Of a stretch of 64,000 nt of DNA, positions 1 through 7,068 are shown piece by piece. Made by a program: the position numbers and the translations under genes. The stretch's first letter is position 1, and every line of letters starts with the position of its first letter. The stretch is from Streptomyces avidinii (GTDB lineage: Bacteria > Actinomycetota > Actinomycetes > Streptomycetales > Streptomycetaceae): contig NZ_BMVL01000009.1 of assembly GCF_014650695.1 (NCBI RefSeq), forward strand, positions 105,714 through 169,713. Reading direction: 5' to 3'. Under the pieces are notes generated by a model. That model was given only the letters and a program-made list of their open reading frames with translations, did not search any database and was not told the DNA's origin.

Positions 1-37
1 CCGGGGGACCGGCGCGCGCCGTATGCCCGCGCGGTCC

Positions 38-205
38 CTACGCGGCCGAATCCGCGGGGGCGGTCTGCTGCTGCGGTTCGCTCTCGGCCTCCACGGCCGT
101 GGCCTTCGGTGACGCGGCCGGCTCGGTCTGCCGGACCGGCGGGGAGAACCGGGTGACCTCGGCGCGGAGCATGGCGTTCAGTGCGGCGTACGGGTCGATG
201 GGCAT
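38..205 (-). CDS. small hypothetical protein (55 aa)
   Basis: Reads from ATG at 205 to TAG at 38-40, starting MPIDPYAALNAML and ending in a Gln/Ala/Ser-rich tail. There is no signal peptide or membrane segment, so it is probably cytosolic. It is the last gene of a same-strand run with the secreted protein at 265-642 and the sortase-like gene at 757-1356. I recognise the N-terminal MPIDPYAALN pattern as typical of short streptomycete proteins of unknown function but cannot assign a role. A weak Shine-Dalgarno (GTGAGG) precedes the ATG. Confidence 0.6.
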   Translation of the reverse strand: MPIDPYAALNAMLRAEVTRFSPPVRQTEPAASPKATAVEAESEPQQQTAPADSAA

Positions 206-264
206 GGCGGAACCTCACGGTGCTCAGGGGGGTTGTGGTGGGCTGCATCGGGACCTCGGTCCGC

Positions 265-642
265 TCAGCAGCGCAGGACCACGCTCCGCACCGTCCGCCG
301 GGACAAGGGCGGTTCGGCCGCCTCCGCGGCCGGCCCGCACGACGGGGCATCCGGGTGTTTCACGTGAAACACCCGGATCGGCGCCCGCCGTACGACGGGC
401 AGCCCGCGCGTGACCGTCCGTACGGCCGCCCGTGCCTCGGGGTCGGGGGCCGGATCGGACTGGCCCTCGCCGGGCTCGGGGGACTCGGCGGGCGCGGCCG
501 GCACGGCGGGCGCACTGGAGGCGGGGCGGAACTCGGCGGCCGCGGCGCCGGCCGGACCGGCGCCGAAGACGCACAGCAGCACGACACAAGCCACGGTCAG
601 AGCCCTGGTCAGTGCCGAACGCGCGTGGTGCCTCCCGCTCAT
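265..642 (-). CDS. secreted Ala/Pro-rich hypothetical protein
   Basis: About 125 aa from the ATG at 642. Residues 1-40 form a Sec signal peptide: a basic N-terminus (MSGRHHARSALTR), a hydrophobic core of V/L/C, then an AGPAGAAAAEF cleavage region. The mature part is low-complexity Pro/Ala/Glu with no domain I recognise and a single Cys near the C-terminus. An upstream in-frame ATG at 690 would precede the signal peptide and is less likely. The codons for residues near position 95 (reading VFHVKH) are the parS palindrome at 351-376, so part of this protein is dictated by a chromosome-segregation site. The gene lies between the sortase-like gene and the 55-aa gene on the same strand. Confidence 0.55.
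   Translation of the reverse strand: MSGRHHARSALTRALTVACVVLLCVFGAGPAGAAAAEFRPASSAPAVPAAPAESPEPGEGQSDPAPDPEARAAVRTVTRGLPVVRRAPIRVFHVKHPDAPSCGPAAEAAEPPLSRRTVRSVVLRC
351..376. other. parS: parS centromere-like site (ParB binding)
   Basis: The core TGTTTCACGTGAAACA (356-371) contains the Streptomyces parS consensus GTTTCACGTGAAAC exactly, and the palindrome extends perfectly to 26 bp. ParB nucleates at such sites, which in Streptomyces cluster around oriC. It lies inside the secreted-protein gene at 265-642. I found no second perfect copy in the window. Confidence 0.9.
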
Positions 643-756
643 GCGAGGGGTGTGCCCCGCCACGCCGAGAGACTCCCGGGTGGACCTCAAGAAGCCCCCG
701 ACCGGGGGACGAAGACACCCCCCACGGCTGACAGGCCGCCACCGGACCGCACGGGC

Positions 757-1356
757 TCAGCGGGCGCGGCGCTGCCCGGTCAGCCGGGCCAGCACGGCGG
801 TCTCGCCGCCGACCAGCCGCAGTTGGGCCCGGCCGGCCGGGTCCTCGTGGCCGGAGGACCTGCCGGGAGAGACCCGTACGACGGTGAACACGGCCGTACG
901 GCTGTCGGCGCGGGCGATCTCGATGGTCCGTCCCCGCCGCAACTCGCCGAGGCGAAGGCCCTCTCCGGTCACCAGGGCCGTCCCGGCCGCACCCGGCGCC
1001 GGACCCTCGGTGTCCCAGGCGGCCTCCTCGCGGTCACCCGTCAGCGGTACGTCGACGCCCAGGCTCGGAATGCGCAACCGCAGCGGCCGCGCGGCCCGCA
1101 AGGGTCCCGTGACCGTCCGCAGGGGTCCGGGGGCGGTCCTCGGTGACCGGGCCCCCACACCGGTGACGTGCTCGCCCGACTGCTCCAGTTCCCGCACCAG
1201 ACGGCGGTGGCCGGACAGCCCCAACGCCCGGGTGGGCAGTGCGTCGTCGGTGGTCACGGCTGCGGGCCGGGCGCCCTCGGTCCGTTGCAACACCGCGATG
1301 CCGGTGGACAGCAGAACCACCGTCAGCGAGGCGACGACCCACTTGGCGCGGGGCAT
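757..1356 (-). CDS. degenerate class E/F sortase-like protein, no catalytic Cys/His
   Basis: 199 aa with an N-terminal membrane anchor (residues 6-23) and a C-terminal half that follows class F sortases: an LRIPSLGVDVPL strand, an RLGELRRGRTIEI strand and a final LRLVGG strand. In active enzymes the equivalent positions carry a GHVD-type His and a TCGG-type Cys; here they read TGEG and LVGG, and the protein has no cysteine at all. Transpeptidation by the known mechanism is therefore impossible. It may be an adaptor or a decaying enzyme. A strong AGGAGGG ribosome binding site fixes the ATG at 1356. The same-strand neighbours downstream are the secreted protein and the 55-aa protein. Confidence 0.65.
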   Translation of the reverse strand: MPRAKWVVASLTVVLLSTGIAVLQRTEGARPAAVTTDDALPTRALGLSGHRRLVRELEQSGEHVTGVGARSPRTAPGPLRTVTGPLRAARPLRLRIPSLGVDVPLTGDREEAAWDTEGPAPGAAGTALVTGEGLRLGELRRGRTIEIARADSRTAVFTVVRVSPGRSSGHEDPAGRAQLRLVGGETAVLARLTGQRRAR

Positions 1357-1583
1357 GGGATTCCCTCCTGTCCGGCTCGTGCGGCCGGGTCATGTGAGCA
1401 GTGGACACCTCCTCTGCCCGTCGGCACCCCGTGCAACACGGTGGACTGACGTCACGTCACGGGCGTGTCCGCGCCCGAGCGGGGAGTCTTTGCAGTTGGC
1501 GACGGGTCCGCCCACCGGCTGCCGGGGTTGACGGCCATGCGCCCGAAGGGGTGAGAGCCGTGCGGGGCCGATGACCCCGGGGG

Positions 1584-1826
1584 TCACATGACGACGGCCG
1601 CCGTGCCGGCTCCCATCAGCGCGGCGGCCAGGTGCATGGCCGGGTGCCCGTAGTCCCCGTACCAGAGGTGACGGGCCAGCCCGCCCAGGGCGGCCAGTGC
1701 GGCGATGATGCCGATCTGGCCGAACAGCGTGATGGCGCAGCAGGGGGCCAGGAGCAGCAGGAACGAGTTCAGCCAGAACGGGGCCGCGCCCGTCCAGCCC
1801 CGCCATTCCCTGATCGCCGTCGCCAT
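1584..1826 (-). CDS. small membrane protein in cobalt operon
   Basis: 80 aa with about three hydrophobic segments (around residues 18-35, 37-50 and 63-80), beginning MATAIREWRGW. It starts 21 bases after the cbtA-like stop on the same strand, so it is probably co-transcribed with cbtBA and under the riboswitch. Two adjacent Cys and two His (YGDYGHPAMH) are the only candidate metal ligands. I do not recognise the family. A role in cobalt uptake is inference from position only. Confidence 0.6.
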   Translation of the reverse strand: MATAIREWRGWTGAAPFWLNSFLLLLAPCCAITLFGQIGIIAALAALGGLARHLWYGDYGHPAMHLAAALMGAGTAAVVM

Positions 1827-1847
1827 GTACTACCGGCCCCCTCGTGC

Positions 1848-2615
1848 TCAACTCGTCGGCTGCACAGCCTCCTTGGGTGTGGAGGTGGGCACAAGGGCTC
1901 GTTCGGCTAGAAAACCGAAAGCCAGGCCGAAAGTCGTCCACAGTGCCGTTTGGATGGCCAGGGACGCGAGGCGGAAGTCCCAGATCAGCGCGGCCGGGAA
2001 GCCTGCCGGGACCTCGTCGATGCCGGGCAGCACGGCGTACGAGATGCCGATGACCAGGGCGAAGGCCGCGCCGGCGACGACCGACGCGTTCCAGTTGCCC
2101 AGCCTCGGCGCGAGCCGTCGCCCGAGGATCAGCGCGCCGGCTGCCAGCAGCACGCTCAGGGCGATCATCAGCAGGTACAGGGCGGTCCGCCGGGCGGCGG
2201 TCTCGGGATCCCCCACGGCGGGCGGGTTGGCGGGGTACTTGAAGAACGGCACCAGCGTCACGGTGACGTACAGACCTCCGGTGACCAGTGCGGCCGTGGC
2301 CCGCGGGCCGAACCGGCCGATGCGGCCCAGGGCGAAGCAGAAGACGAGCGCGGCGATGCCGCCGAGCGCGACCGCGTAGAGCACGACGCCGGTGCCGAGC
2401 CCGGCCGTGGCCTGGAGGGCCCGGCTGACCGGGGCCTCCTCGCCGTGGTCGTGACCGGCCGCGGCGGCCTCTTCGATGGCGATGGCCGCGTCCACCTTGG
2501 ACTCACCGAGGAGGTACGCGACGAGGAAGGCGGCGACCCCGGCCAGCAGGCCGGCGAGCATGCCGCGGACGAGCAGGGTCCGGGGGGAGACCCCACCCGG
2601 AGAAGTGGAAGTCAT
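1848..2615 (-). CDS. cbtA: CbtA family cobalt transporter subunit
   Basis: 255 aa with about five or six membrane helices and the CbtA layout: MTSTSPGG start, first helix near residues 13-30, a His/Glu loop (AGHDHGEE) after helix 1, and the GTGVVLYAVALGG and TLVPFFKYPANPP stretches typical of the family. CbtA works with CbtB as a predicted cobalt uptake system supplying cobalamin synthesis. The ATG at 2615 has an AAGGGGACC ribosome site; longer readings upstream are not hydrophobic. It follows cbtB by 43 bases, and both lie behind a cobalamin riboswitch, which supports the functional call. Confidence 0.85.
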   Translation of the reverse strand: MTSTSPGGVSPRTLLVRGMLAGLLAGVAAFLVAYLLGESKVDAAIAIEEAAAAGHDHGEEAPVSRALQATAGLGTGVVLYAVALGGIAALVFCFALGRIGRFGPRATAALVTGGLYVTVTLVPFFKYPANPPAVGDPETAARRTALYLLMIALSVLLAAGALILGRRLAPRLGNWNASVVAGAAFALVIGISYAVLPGIDEVPAGFPAALIWDFRLASLAIQTALWTTFGLAFGFLAERALVPTSTPKEAVQPTS

Positions 2616-2658
2616 GCTTCTGGTCCCCTTGCTGAGACGTCGTTCGGTGGCAGGGGAC

Positions 2659-2874
2659 TCAGTGGCAGGGGAACCCGAGCAGGTGGCGGCCGTCGTGCAG
2701 CCACTCGTGGATGGTCTCCCCTTCGAAGACCGCGGTGGCGCCCTGCTCGGCGCCGACGAAGTACAGCAGGACGAGCATGAGGATGCCGACGAAGACGGCC
2801 CAGGGGGCCAGTGCGGAGAGCGAGATGGGGGCGATGGCGGGTGAGTTCGTCGTGGACACGGCGGAGTGGGCCAT
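2659..2874 (-). CDS. cbtB: CbtB family cobalt transporter subunit
   Basis: 71 aa with one membrane helix (roughly residues 25-45, ALAPWAVFVGILMLVLLYF) and the family's His-rich C-terminus, HEWLHDGRHLLGFPCH, a probable metal-binding tail. Length and layout match CbtB. It is the first gene of the cbtB-cbtA-small membrane protein operon and sits directly behind the cobalamin riboswitch, so high cobalamin should reduce its expression. Confidence 0.88.
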   Translation of the reverse strand: MAHSAVSTTNSPAIAPISLSALAPWAVFVGILMLVLLYFVGAEQGATAVFEGETIHEWLHDGRHLLGFPCH

Positions 2875-2889
2875 GGCAGAACCTCCAGG

Positions 2890-3020
2890 GGGAACACGCG
2901 TCCCGGTCAGTGGTGCTCGCTACGACGGTGGCGGGTCTGACTTTCCTCCCCCTCCGGGAGGTTTCACAGTGGCGCGACCGTGCCGGATTCTCACCGTGCT
3001 TCCGTCGGACCGTCGTCATT
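2890..3020 (-). promoter_or_regulatory. cobalamin riboswitch upstream of cbtBA
   Basis: On the minus strand the leader carries the conserved aptamer pieces in order: GGTGAGAATCCGGCACGG, then the B12-box-like GCGCCACTGTGA, then GGAAAGTCAGACC, ending in a stem close to the cbtB start. This is the standard adenosylcobalamin aptamer arrangement. The edges are approximate. The upstream promoter must overlap that of the divergent gene at 3064. Confidence 0.88.
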
Positions 3021-3063
3021 TCAATTGTGTCATTTGTGACCGTACCGCGCTTACGCTCCCCTT

Positions 3064-3534
3064 ATGAAGACCCTGTTGGTGCGAGTCCGTCTGGTCAGCT
3101 TCCCTCTGGACGCAGCCGCCCGTCAGGGCCGCTTCGGTCACGCGCGGCCGTGTCCCGGACACGAGGGGTTGCGCGGCGCGGACACGGGCGAGTGGGCGGG
3201 ACGCACCCTGGACGAGGTGGCCGGCCGGGATCCGGCGGCCGTGCGGGCCTGGCTGTCGGATCCCGCGTACGCGCCGCCGGGCGGGGAGTCGGTCGACGCG
3301 CTGATTGCCCGCGTCGGGGCGGAGCTGGCCGCCCTGCCCGAGGGCACGCACCGGCTGGAGGTCGAGCAGGCCGTCGTACGGGCGGCCGTGGTGCACGCAC
3401 TGGAACTGTCGGCGGCGGCGTTCTGGCGGCTCGACGTACGGCCGGAGTCGGTGACCACCCTCACCGGGCGCTCGGGGCGCTGGAACCTCCTGGTGGGGCA
3501 GCCGCAGGCCGAGCAGCCGCACGTCGGGCCGTAG
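3064..3534 (+). CDS. degenerate histidine phosphatase-like protein
   Basis: 156 aa. The second half follows the phosphoglycerate-mutase/histidine-phosphatase family (GGESVDALIARVG, RAAVVHALELSAAAFWRLDV, TGRSGRWNLL). The N-terminal RHG motif with the phospho-accepting His is replaced by VRLVS, and the later TH dyad reads EQ (VEQAVVRAAVVHAL), so the catalytic histidines appear to be missing. It is divergent from cbtBA. Alpha-ribazole phosphatase (CobC) belongs to this superfamily, which may explain the location, but activity is doubtful. There is little Shine-Dalgarno before the ATG at 3064. Confidence 0.6.
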   Translation: MKTLLVRVRLVSFPLDAAARQGRFGHARPCPGHEGLRGADTGEWAGRTLDEVAGRDPAAVRAWLSDPAYAPPGGESVDALIARVGAELAALPEGTHRLEVEQAVVRAAVVHALELSAAAFWRLDVRPESVTTLTGRSGRWNLLVGQPQAEQPHVGP

Positions 3535-3536
3535 CC

Positions 3537-3597
3537 CGGTCCCGCTGCGCGACGATCGGTCCCGCTGCGCGAGGAATCGGTCCCGCTACGCGACGAT
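3537..3597. repeat. three tandem ~20-bp repeats spanning the uricase stop codon
   Basis: Three copies of CGGTCCCGCTGCGCGACGAT (3537-3556, 3557-3577, 3578-3597), the second with small changes. The third copy contains the last codons and the TAG of the uricase gene; in the other two the stop has become CAG on the coding strand. It looks like a tandem duplication of the gene end. Confidence 0.85.
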
Positions 3598-4503
3598 CCA
3601 GTCGGACGTCGCGATCACCGGCTGCACCCCGTCGCGGTGGACGGTGCCCTCGATCAGGCCGTACATCCGGTCCGCGGCGAAGTAGACCTCGTTGTCGTTC
3701 TTGAGGCCGAAGGGCTCCAGGTCGACGAGGAAGTGGTGCTTGTTGGGGAGGTTGAGCCGCACCTCGTTGACCTTGGGGCAGTTGTCGAGCACGCGCTCGG
3801 CCATCTGGTTCAGGGTCTGCTGCAGCGAGTACGAGTACGTCTCCGCGAAGGCTTCCAGGAGGTTCTTGCGGACCTTCTTGTACGCCTGGTCCCAGTCGTA
3901 CCCGCAGTCGTCGGCGGCCAGCGCCGAGTGCGCCCAGCGCGCGGTGACCTTGGTCGCCAGGATGCGGTCGTACGCCTCCTGCAGGGTCGTGTACTTGTCC
4001 TTGATGTAGCCGTGGAACTCGGAGTTGGTCGAGTTCATCACCGTCAGGTCCTTCAGACCCGAGATGACCTGGAGGCCCGTCGTCTCGCTGTAGGTGATCT
4101 GCGCGGTGCGCACCTCCTGGCCCTTACGGACGAAGGAGTGCTGCTCCTTGCGCGTCGGGACCGGGATCCGGTCCCACACGTACTCCTCGATGCGGATCTG
4201 GGCCTCGCGGATGGGCTCCTGCGAGGAGACGAAGTGCTTGGCGAGCAGGATGCCGAAGGCTTCGGGGGAGTCGATGCCGTGCTCCTTGCCGAAGGCGTAC
4301 ACCGTGTTCTTGGTGGTGTCGGTCGGCAGGCAGTTGGCGTTGTTGCCGGTGAGGTGGACATCGCGGAACTCACCGCGGAGCGCGACCGAGACGTTGAGGT
4401 CGCGGATCTCGTGCCAGGAACCGTCGCCGCCCTTGCGGGTGACCTTCACGATGCGGTTCTCGGCCTTGCCGTACTGGTTCTGGGCCAGGACGTGCTTGCT
4501 CAT
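3586..4503 (-). CDS. urate oxidase (uricase)
   Basis: 305 aa, the normal uricase length. It oxidises urate to 5-hydroxyisourate in purine catabolism. It contains two T-fold repeats with the family signatures LPTDTTKNTVYAFG (the catalytic Thr/Lys region, near residue 60), QITYSETTGLQVISGLKDL and NSTNSEFHGYIKDKYTTL (mid-protein), and NLPNKHHFLVDLEPFG near the C-terminus. The start is the ATG at 4503 (MSKHVLAQNQYGK). It is not next to other purine-degradation genes. A 280-bp spacer separates it from the upstream aminotransferase, so it probably has its own promoter. Its stop lies in a tandem repeat. Confidence 0.93.
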   Translation of the reverse strand: MSKHVLAQNQYGKAENRIVKVTRKGGDGSWHEIRDLNVSVALRGEFRDVHLTGNNANCLPTDTTKNTVYAFGKEHGIDSPEAFGILLAKHFVSSQEPIREAQIRIEEYVWDRIPVPTRKEQHSFVRKGQEVRTAQITYSETTGLQVISGLKDLTVMNSTNSEFHGYIKDKYTTLQEAYDRILATKVTARWAHSALAADDCGYDWDQAYKKVRKNLLEAFAETYSYSLQQTLNQMAERVLDNCPKVNEVRLNLPNKHHFLVDLEPFGLKNDNEVYFAADRMYGLIEGTVHRDGVQPVIATSDWIVA

Positions 4504-4785
4504 GCTGTCTTCCTTCGGGTACTCGGGAACACGGAGTCCGGTCATCTGGATCCCGTACGCCCGGCGTCCAGCGCCCGTCCGAATCAAGGACGTCCCGCTC
4601 CCCGCCGTTCGGTCCCTCCCCGAGGGACCGCCCCGGGCCTGACGTGCATCCCGGTTCGTAGGTGCTTGGCCTGTTGTGTGTCTCGCGGCCTGTACGGATT
4701 GCAGCATGTGTGCGGCTGGTTGATCCCCGTACAAATCCTCCGAACACCAGCACCCACGCCTTGGGCGACCCCACAGAACCCCAGG

Positions 4786-6156
4786 TCAGGCGGTGTGCGC
4801 ATCCGCCACCGAGAGAGCCTCGTCGAGGATCGCCAGCCCCTTGGCCACGTCCTGCGCCGAGATGTTGCACGGCGGCGCGACGTGGATGCGGTTCCCCGCG
4901 AGGAGCGGCCAGAGCCCGCCCTTCCTGCACGCGGCGCCGAACTCGGCCATCGGCGCGTTGTCCGCCCCGGCCGCGTTGTACGGGACCAGCGGCTCGCGCG
5001 TCTCCTTGCTCCGTACGAGTTCCAGGGCCCAGAAGGTGCCGAGTCCGCGGACCTCCCCGACCGAGGGGTGCCGTTCGGCCAGCGCGCGCAGGCCGGGGCC
5101 GAGGAGCTCGGCGCCGGTGCGTGCGGACTGCTCGACGATGCCCTCCTCCTCCATCACGTTGATCGTCGCGACGGCGGCCGCGCAGGCCAGCACGTGCCCG
5201 GAGTACGTGAGGCCGCCCGGGTAGGGCCGGCGGGCGAAGGTCTGCGCGATGGCGGCCGAGATGGCGACCCCGCCGAGTGGCAGGTAGCCGCTGGTCACGC
5301 CCTTGGCGAAGCAGATCAGGTCGGGGGTCACGTCCCAGTGCTCGGAGGCGAACCACGTGCCGGTGCGCCCGAAGCCGACCATGATCTCGTCCAGGACGAA
5401 GACGATGCCGAAGCGGTCGCAGAGCGCGCGCACCCCGGCCAGGTAGCCGTCCGGGTGGACGAGTACGCCCGGGGCGCCGCCGACGGTCTCCAGGATGATC
5501 GCGGCGATGGACTGCGGGCCCTCGAAGACGATGGTGTCCTCCAGGTGGCGCAGGGCCCGCTCGCACTCCTCGGCCTCGGTGCTCGCGTAGAACGGCGAGC
5601 GGTAGGCGAACGGGCCCCAGAAGTGCACGACACCGGCGGTCGCCGAGTCGTTGCCGAAGCGGCGGGCATCGCCGGTCAGGTTGATCGCGGTGGAGGTGGC
5701 GCCGTGGTACGAGCGGTACGCGGACAGCACCTTGGGCCGGCCGGTGTGCAGCCGGGCCATGCGGACGGCGTTCTCCACGGCCTCGGCCCCGGCGTTGGTG
5801 AAGAAGATCTTGTCGAGGTCGCCGGGGGTGCGCTCGGCGATCAGCCGGGCCGCCTCGGAGCGCACGTCCACGGCGAAACCGGGCGCGACGGTGCACAGCT
5901 CGGCCGCCTGCTCCTGGATGGCCGCGGTGACCTTCGGGTGCTGGTAGCCGATGTTCGTGTAGACGAGGGCGCTGGAGAAGTCCAGGTAGCGGTTGCCCTG
6001 GTAGTCCCAGAAGTACGAGCCCTCGGCGCCGGCCACGGCGAGCGGGTCGATGAGCTCCTGCGCCGACCACGAGTGGAAGACGTGCTTCCGGTCAGCGTCT
6101 TTCACGGCGGCGAGGGCGTCGGCTTCTGCGTTCATGAAACGAGCGTAGTTGTCCAC
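4786..6156 (-). CDS. class III (omega) aminotransferase, PLP-dependent
   Basis: 456 aa from the GTG at 6156, or 449 aa from an ATG at 6135; neither has a clear ribosome binding site. Family signatures are HVFHSWSAQ near the N-terminus, the FFTNAGAEAVENA cofactor-phosphate region, YHGAT, ETVGGAPGV, the DEIMVGFGRTG aspartate that contacts the pyridine ring, and the Schiff-base lysine in CFAKGVTSGYLPLGG. It matches aspartate-aminotransferase-family omega-transaminases (taurine/putrescine/beta-alanine type). The substrate cannot be told from sequence. It lies 45 bases after a PaaX-type regulator on the same strand, with a 15-bp palindrome at the start region that is a plausible operator. Confidence 0.88.
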   Translation of the reverse strand: MDNYARFMNAEADALAAVKDADRKHVFHSWSAQELIDPLAVAGAEGSYFWDYQGNRYLDFSSALVYTNIGYQHPKVTAAIQEQAAELCTVAPGFAVDVRSEAARLIAERTPGDLDKIFFTNAGAEAVENAVRMARLHTGRPKVLSAYRSYHGATSTAINLTGDARRFGNDSATAGVVHFWGPFAYRSPFYASTEAEECERALRHLEDTIVFEGPQSIAAIILETVGGAPGVLVHPDGYLAGVRALCDRFGIVFVLDEIMVGFGRTGTWFASEHWDVTPDLICFAKGVTSGYLPLGGVAISAAIAQTFARRPYPGGLTYSGHVLACAAAVATINVMEEEGIVEQSARTGAELLGPGLRALAERHPSVGEVRGLGTFWALELVRSKETREPLVPYNAAGADNAPMAEFGAACRKGGLWPLLAGNRIHVAPPCNISAQDVAKGLAILDEALSVADAHTA

Positions 6157-6165
6157 GATGTGGAC
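6151..6165. promoter_or_regulatory. palindrome GTCCAC-GAT-GTGGAC at aminotransferase start
   Basis: A perfect 6+3+6 inverted repeat that covers the GTG start or, if the ATG at 6135 is used, lies 16-30 bases upstream of it. It is the natural operator candidate for the PaaX-type regulator encoded just upstream. The half-site also resembles a DnaA box (TTGTCCACg), but a single pair is weak evidence for that. Confidence 0.4.
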
Positions 6166-6201
6166 CCGGCGGGGGCCGGTCCGCCGGCCCCTGCCGCCGG
6201 G

Positions 6202-7068
6202 TCAGGCCAGGGCCTCGCCGTACAGCCGGAACAGCCGGGGCCCGGGGGCCGGGGCGGCCGCCTCCAGCCGGGCCCAGGCGCCGGACGCCGCCGCCCGGGC
6301 CGTCGCGCCCGGCCACGGCTGCGGCAGCAGCTCCGGCGGGAGCAGCGGGTCGGGGAGCATCGCGGCGGAGAAGGCCGCCGCCAGCGCCACGGCGTGCGCC
6401 AGCCCGGCGGCCGCGCCGTCGGCCTCCGTCCCGGCGGCTGCCGCTGCCGCCCCGGCGGGCTGCTCCGCGAGCGCGCGCAGCTCCGTGTACCGTGCCGCGA
6501 TCTCCGGCAGCGGCCACAGCCGCTTCGCGAGGGCCCGGGGGTCCGAGGTGCCGCCCACGGTCAGGTCCCGGGTGCTCAGGCAGCTGAGCGCCTCCGACAG
6601 GCCCAGCTCGGCCGCGTGCGCCCGTACGTACGGGCCGATCGCGTTCGGGGTCACGTACAGCCCGCCCTGGACCGGCGCGGCCCCCAGCCCGGTCAGCGCG
6701 TCCCGCAGGGAGTCCCGAGCGGCCCGCGCGGATTCCGGTACGGCGAAGGCGAAGGCGTGCCAGAGTCCGTCCCACGGCTCCAGCCCCCTGTCCTGCCGGT
6801 AGGCGTGCCGGACGAACTCCACCTCCGGTACGAGCGGCAGCCCCGGCCCGGGCTCCGGCTCCACCGCCCCCGCCAGGCGCAGGACGGCCCGCCGGCCGCG
6901 CCCCTGCGCCGTGAACCGGCCCTCGGACACCAGCCGCTTCACGCACAGCCGCACCTGCTGGTCGGTCATCCCGAGCAGCCCGGCGACCTCGTACAGCTCG
7001 CCTCCCGCGACCGTCCCGTCCTCGCGGACCAGCGCGTGCACCACCATCCGCGTGGGGATACCGCTCAT
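6202..7068 (-). CDS. PaaX family transcriptional regulator
   Basis: 288 aa. An N-terminal winged helix (residues 5-60: MVVHALVREDGTVAGGEL, then GLLGMTDQQVRLCVKRLV) is followed by a PaaX-type middle domain (WDGLWHAFAFAVPES, GLYVTPNAIGPYV) and an Ala-rich C-terminal helical domain. PaaX proteins are repressors released by acyl-CoA ligands. The first codons overlap the stop of the acetyltransferase gene (ATGA), so the two are translationally coupled. The aminotransferase 45 bases downstream is a likely target or operon partner. Confidence 0.82.
   Translation of the reverse strand: MSGIPTRMVVHALVREDGTVAGGELYEVAGLLGMTDQQVRLCVKRLVSEGRFTAQGRGRRAVLRLAGAVEPEPGPGLPLVPEVEFVRHAYRQDRGLEPWDGLWHAFAFAVPESARAARDSLRDALTGLGAAPVQGGLYVTPNAIGPYVRAHAAELGLSEALSCLSTRDLTVGGTSDPRALAKRLWPLPEIAARYTELRALAEQPAGAAAAAAGTEADGAAAGLAHAVALAAAFSAAMLPDPLLPPELLPQPWPGATARAAASGAWARLEAAAPAPGPRLFRLYGEALA

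Noticed and set aside
6149..6166. DnaA box pair / replication origin
   Set aside because: Only one inverted pair with imperfect boxes; no cluster of TTGTCCACA and no dnaA or dnaN nearby.
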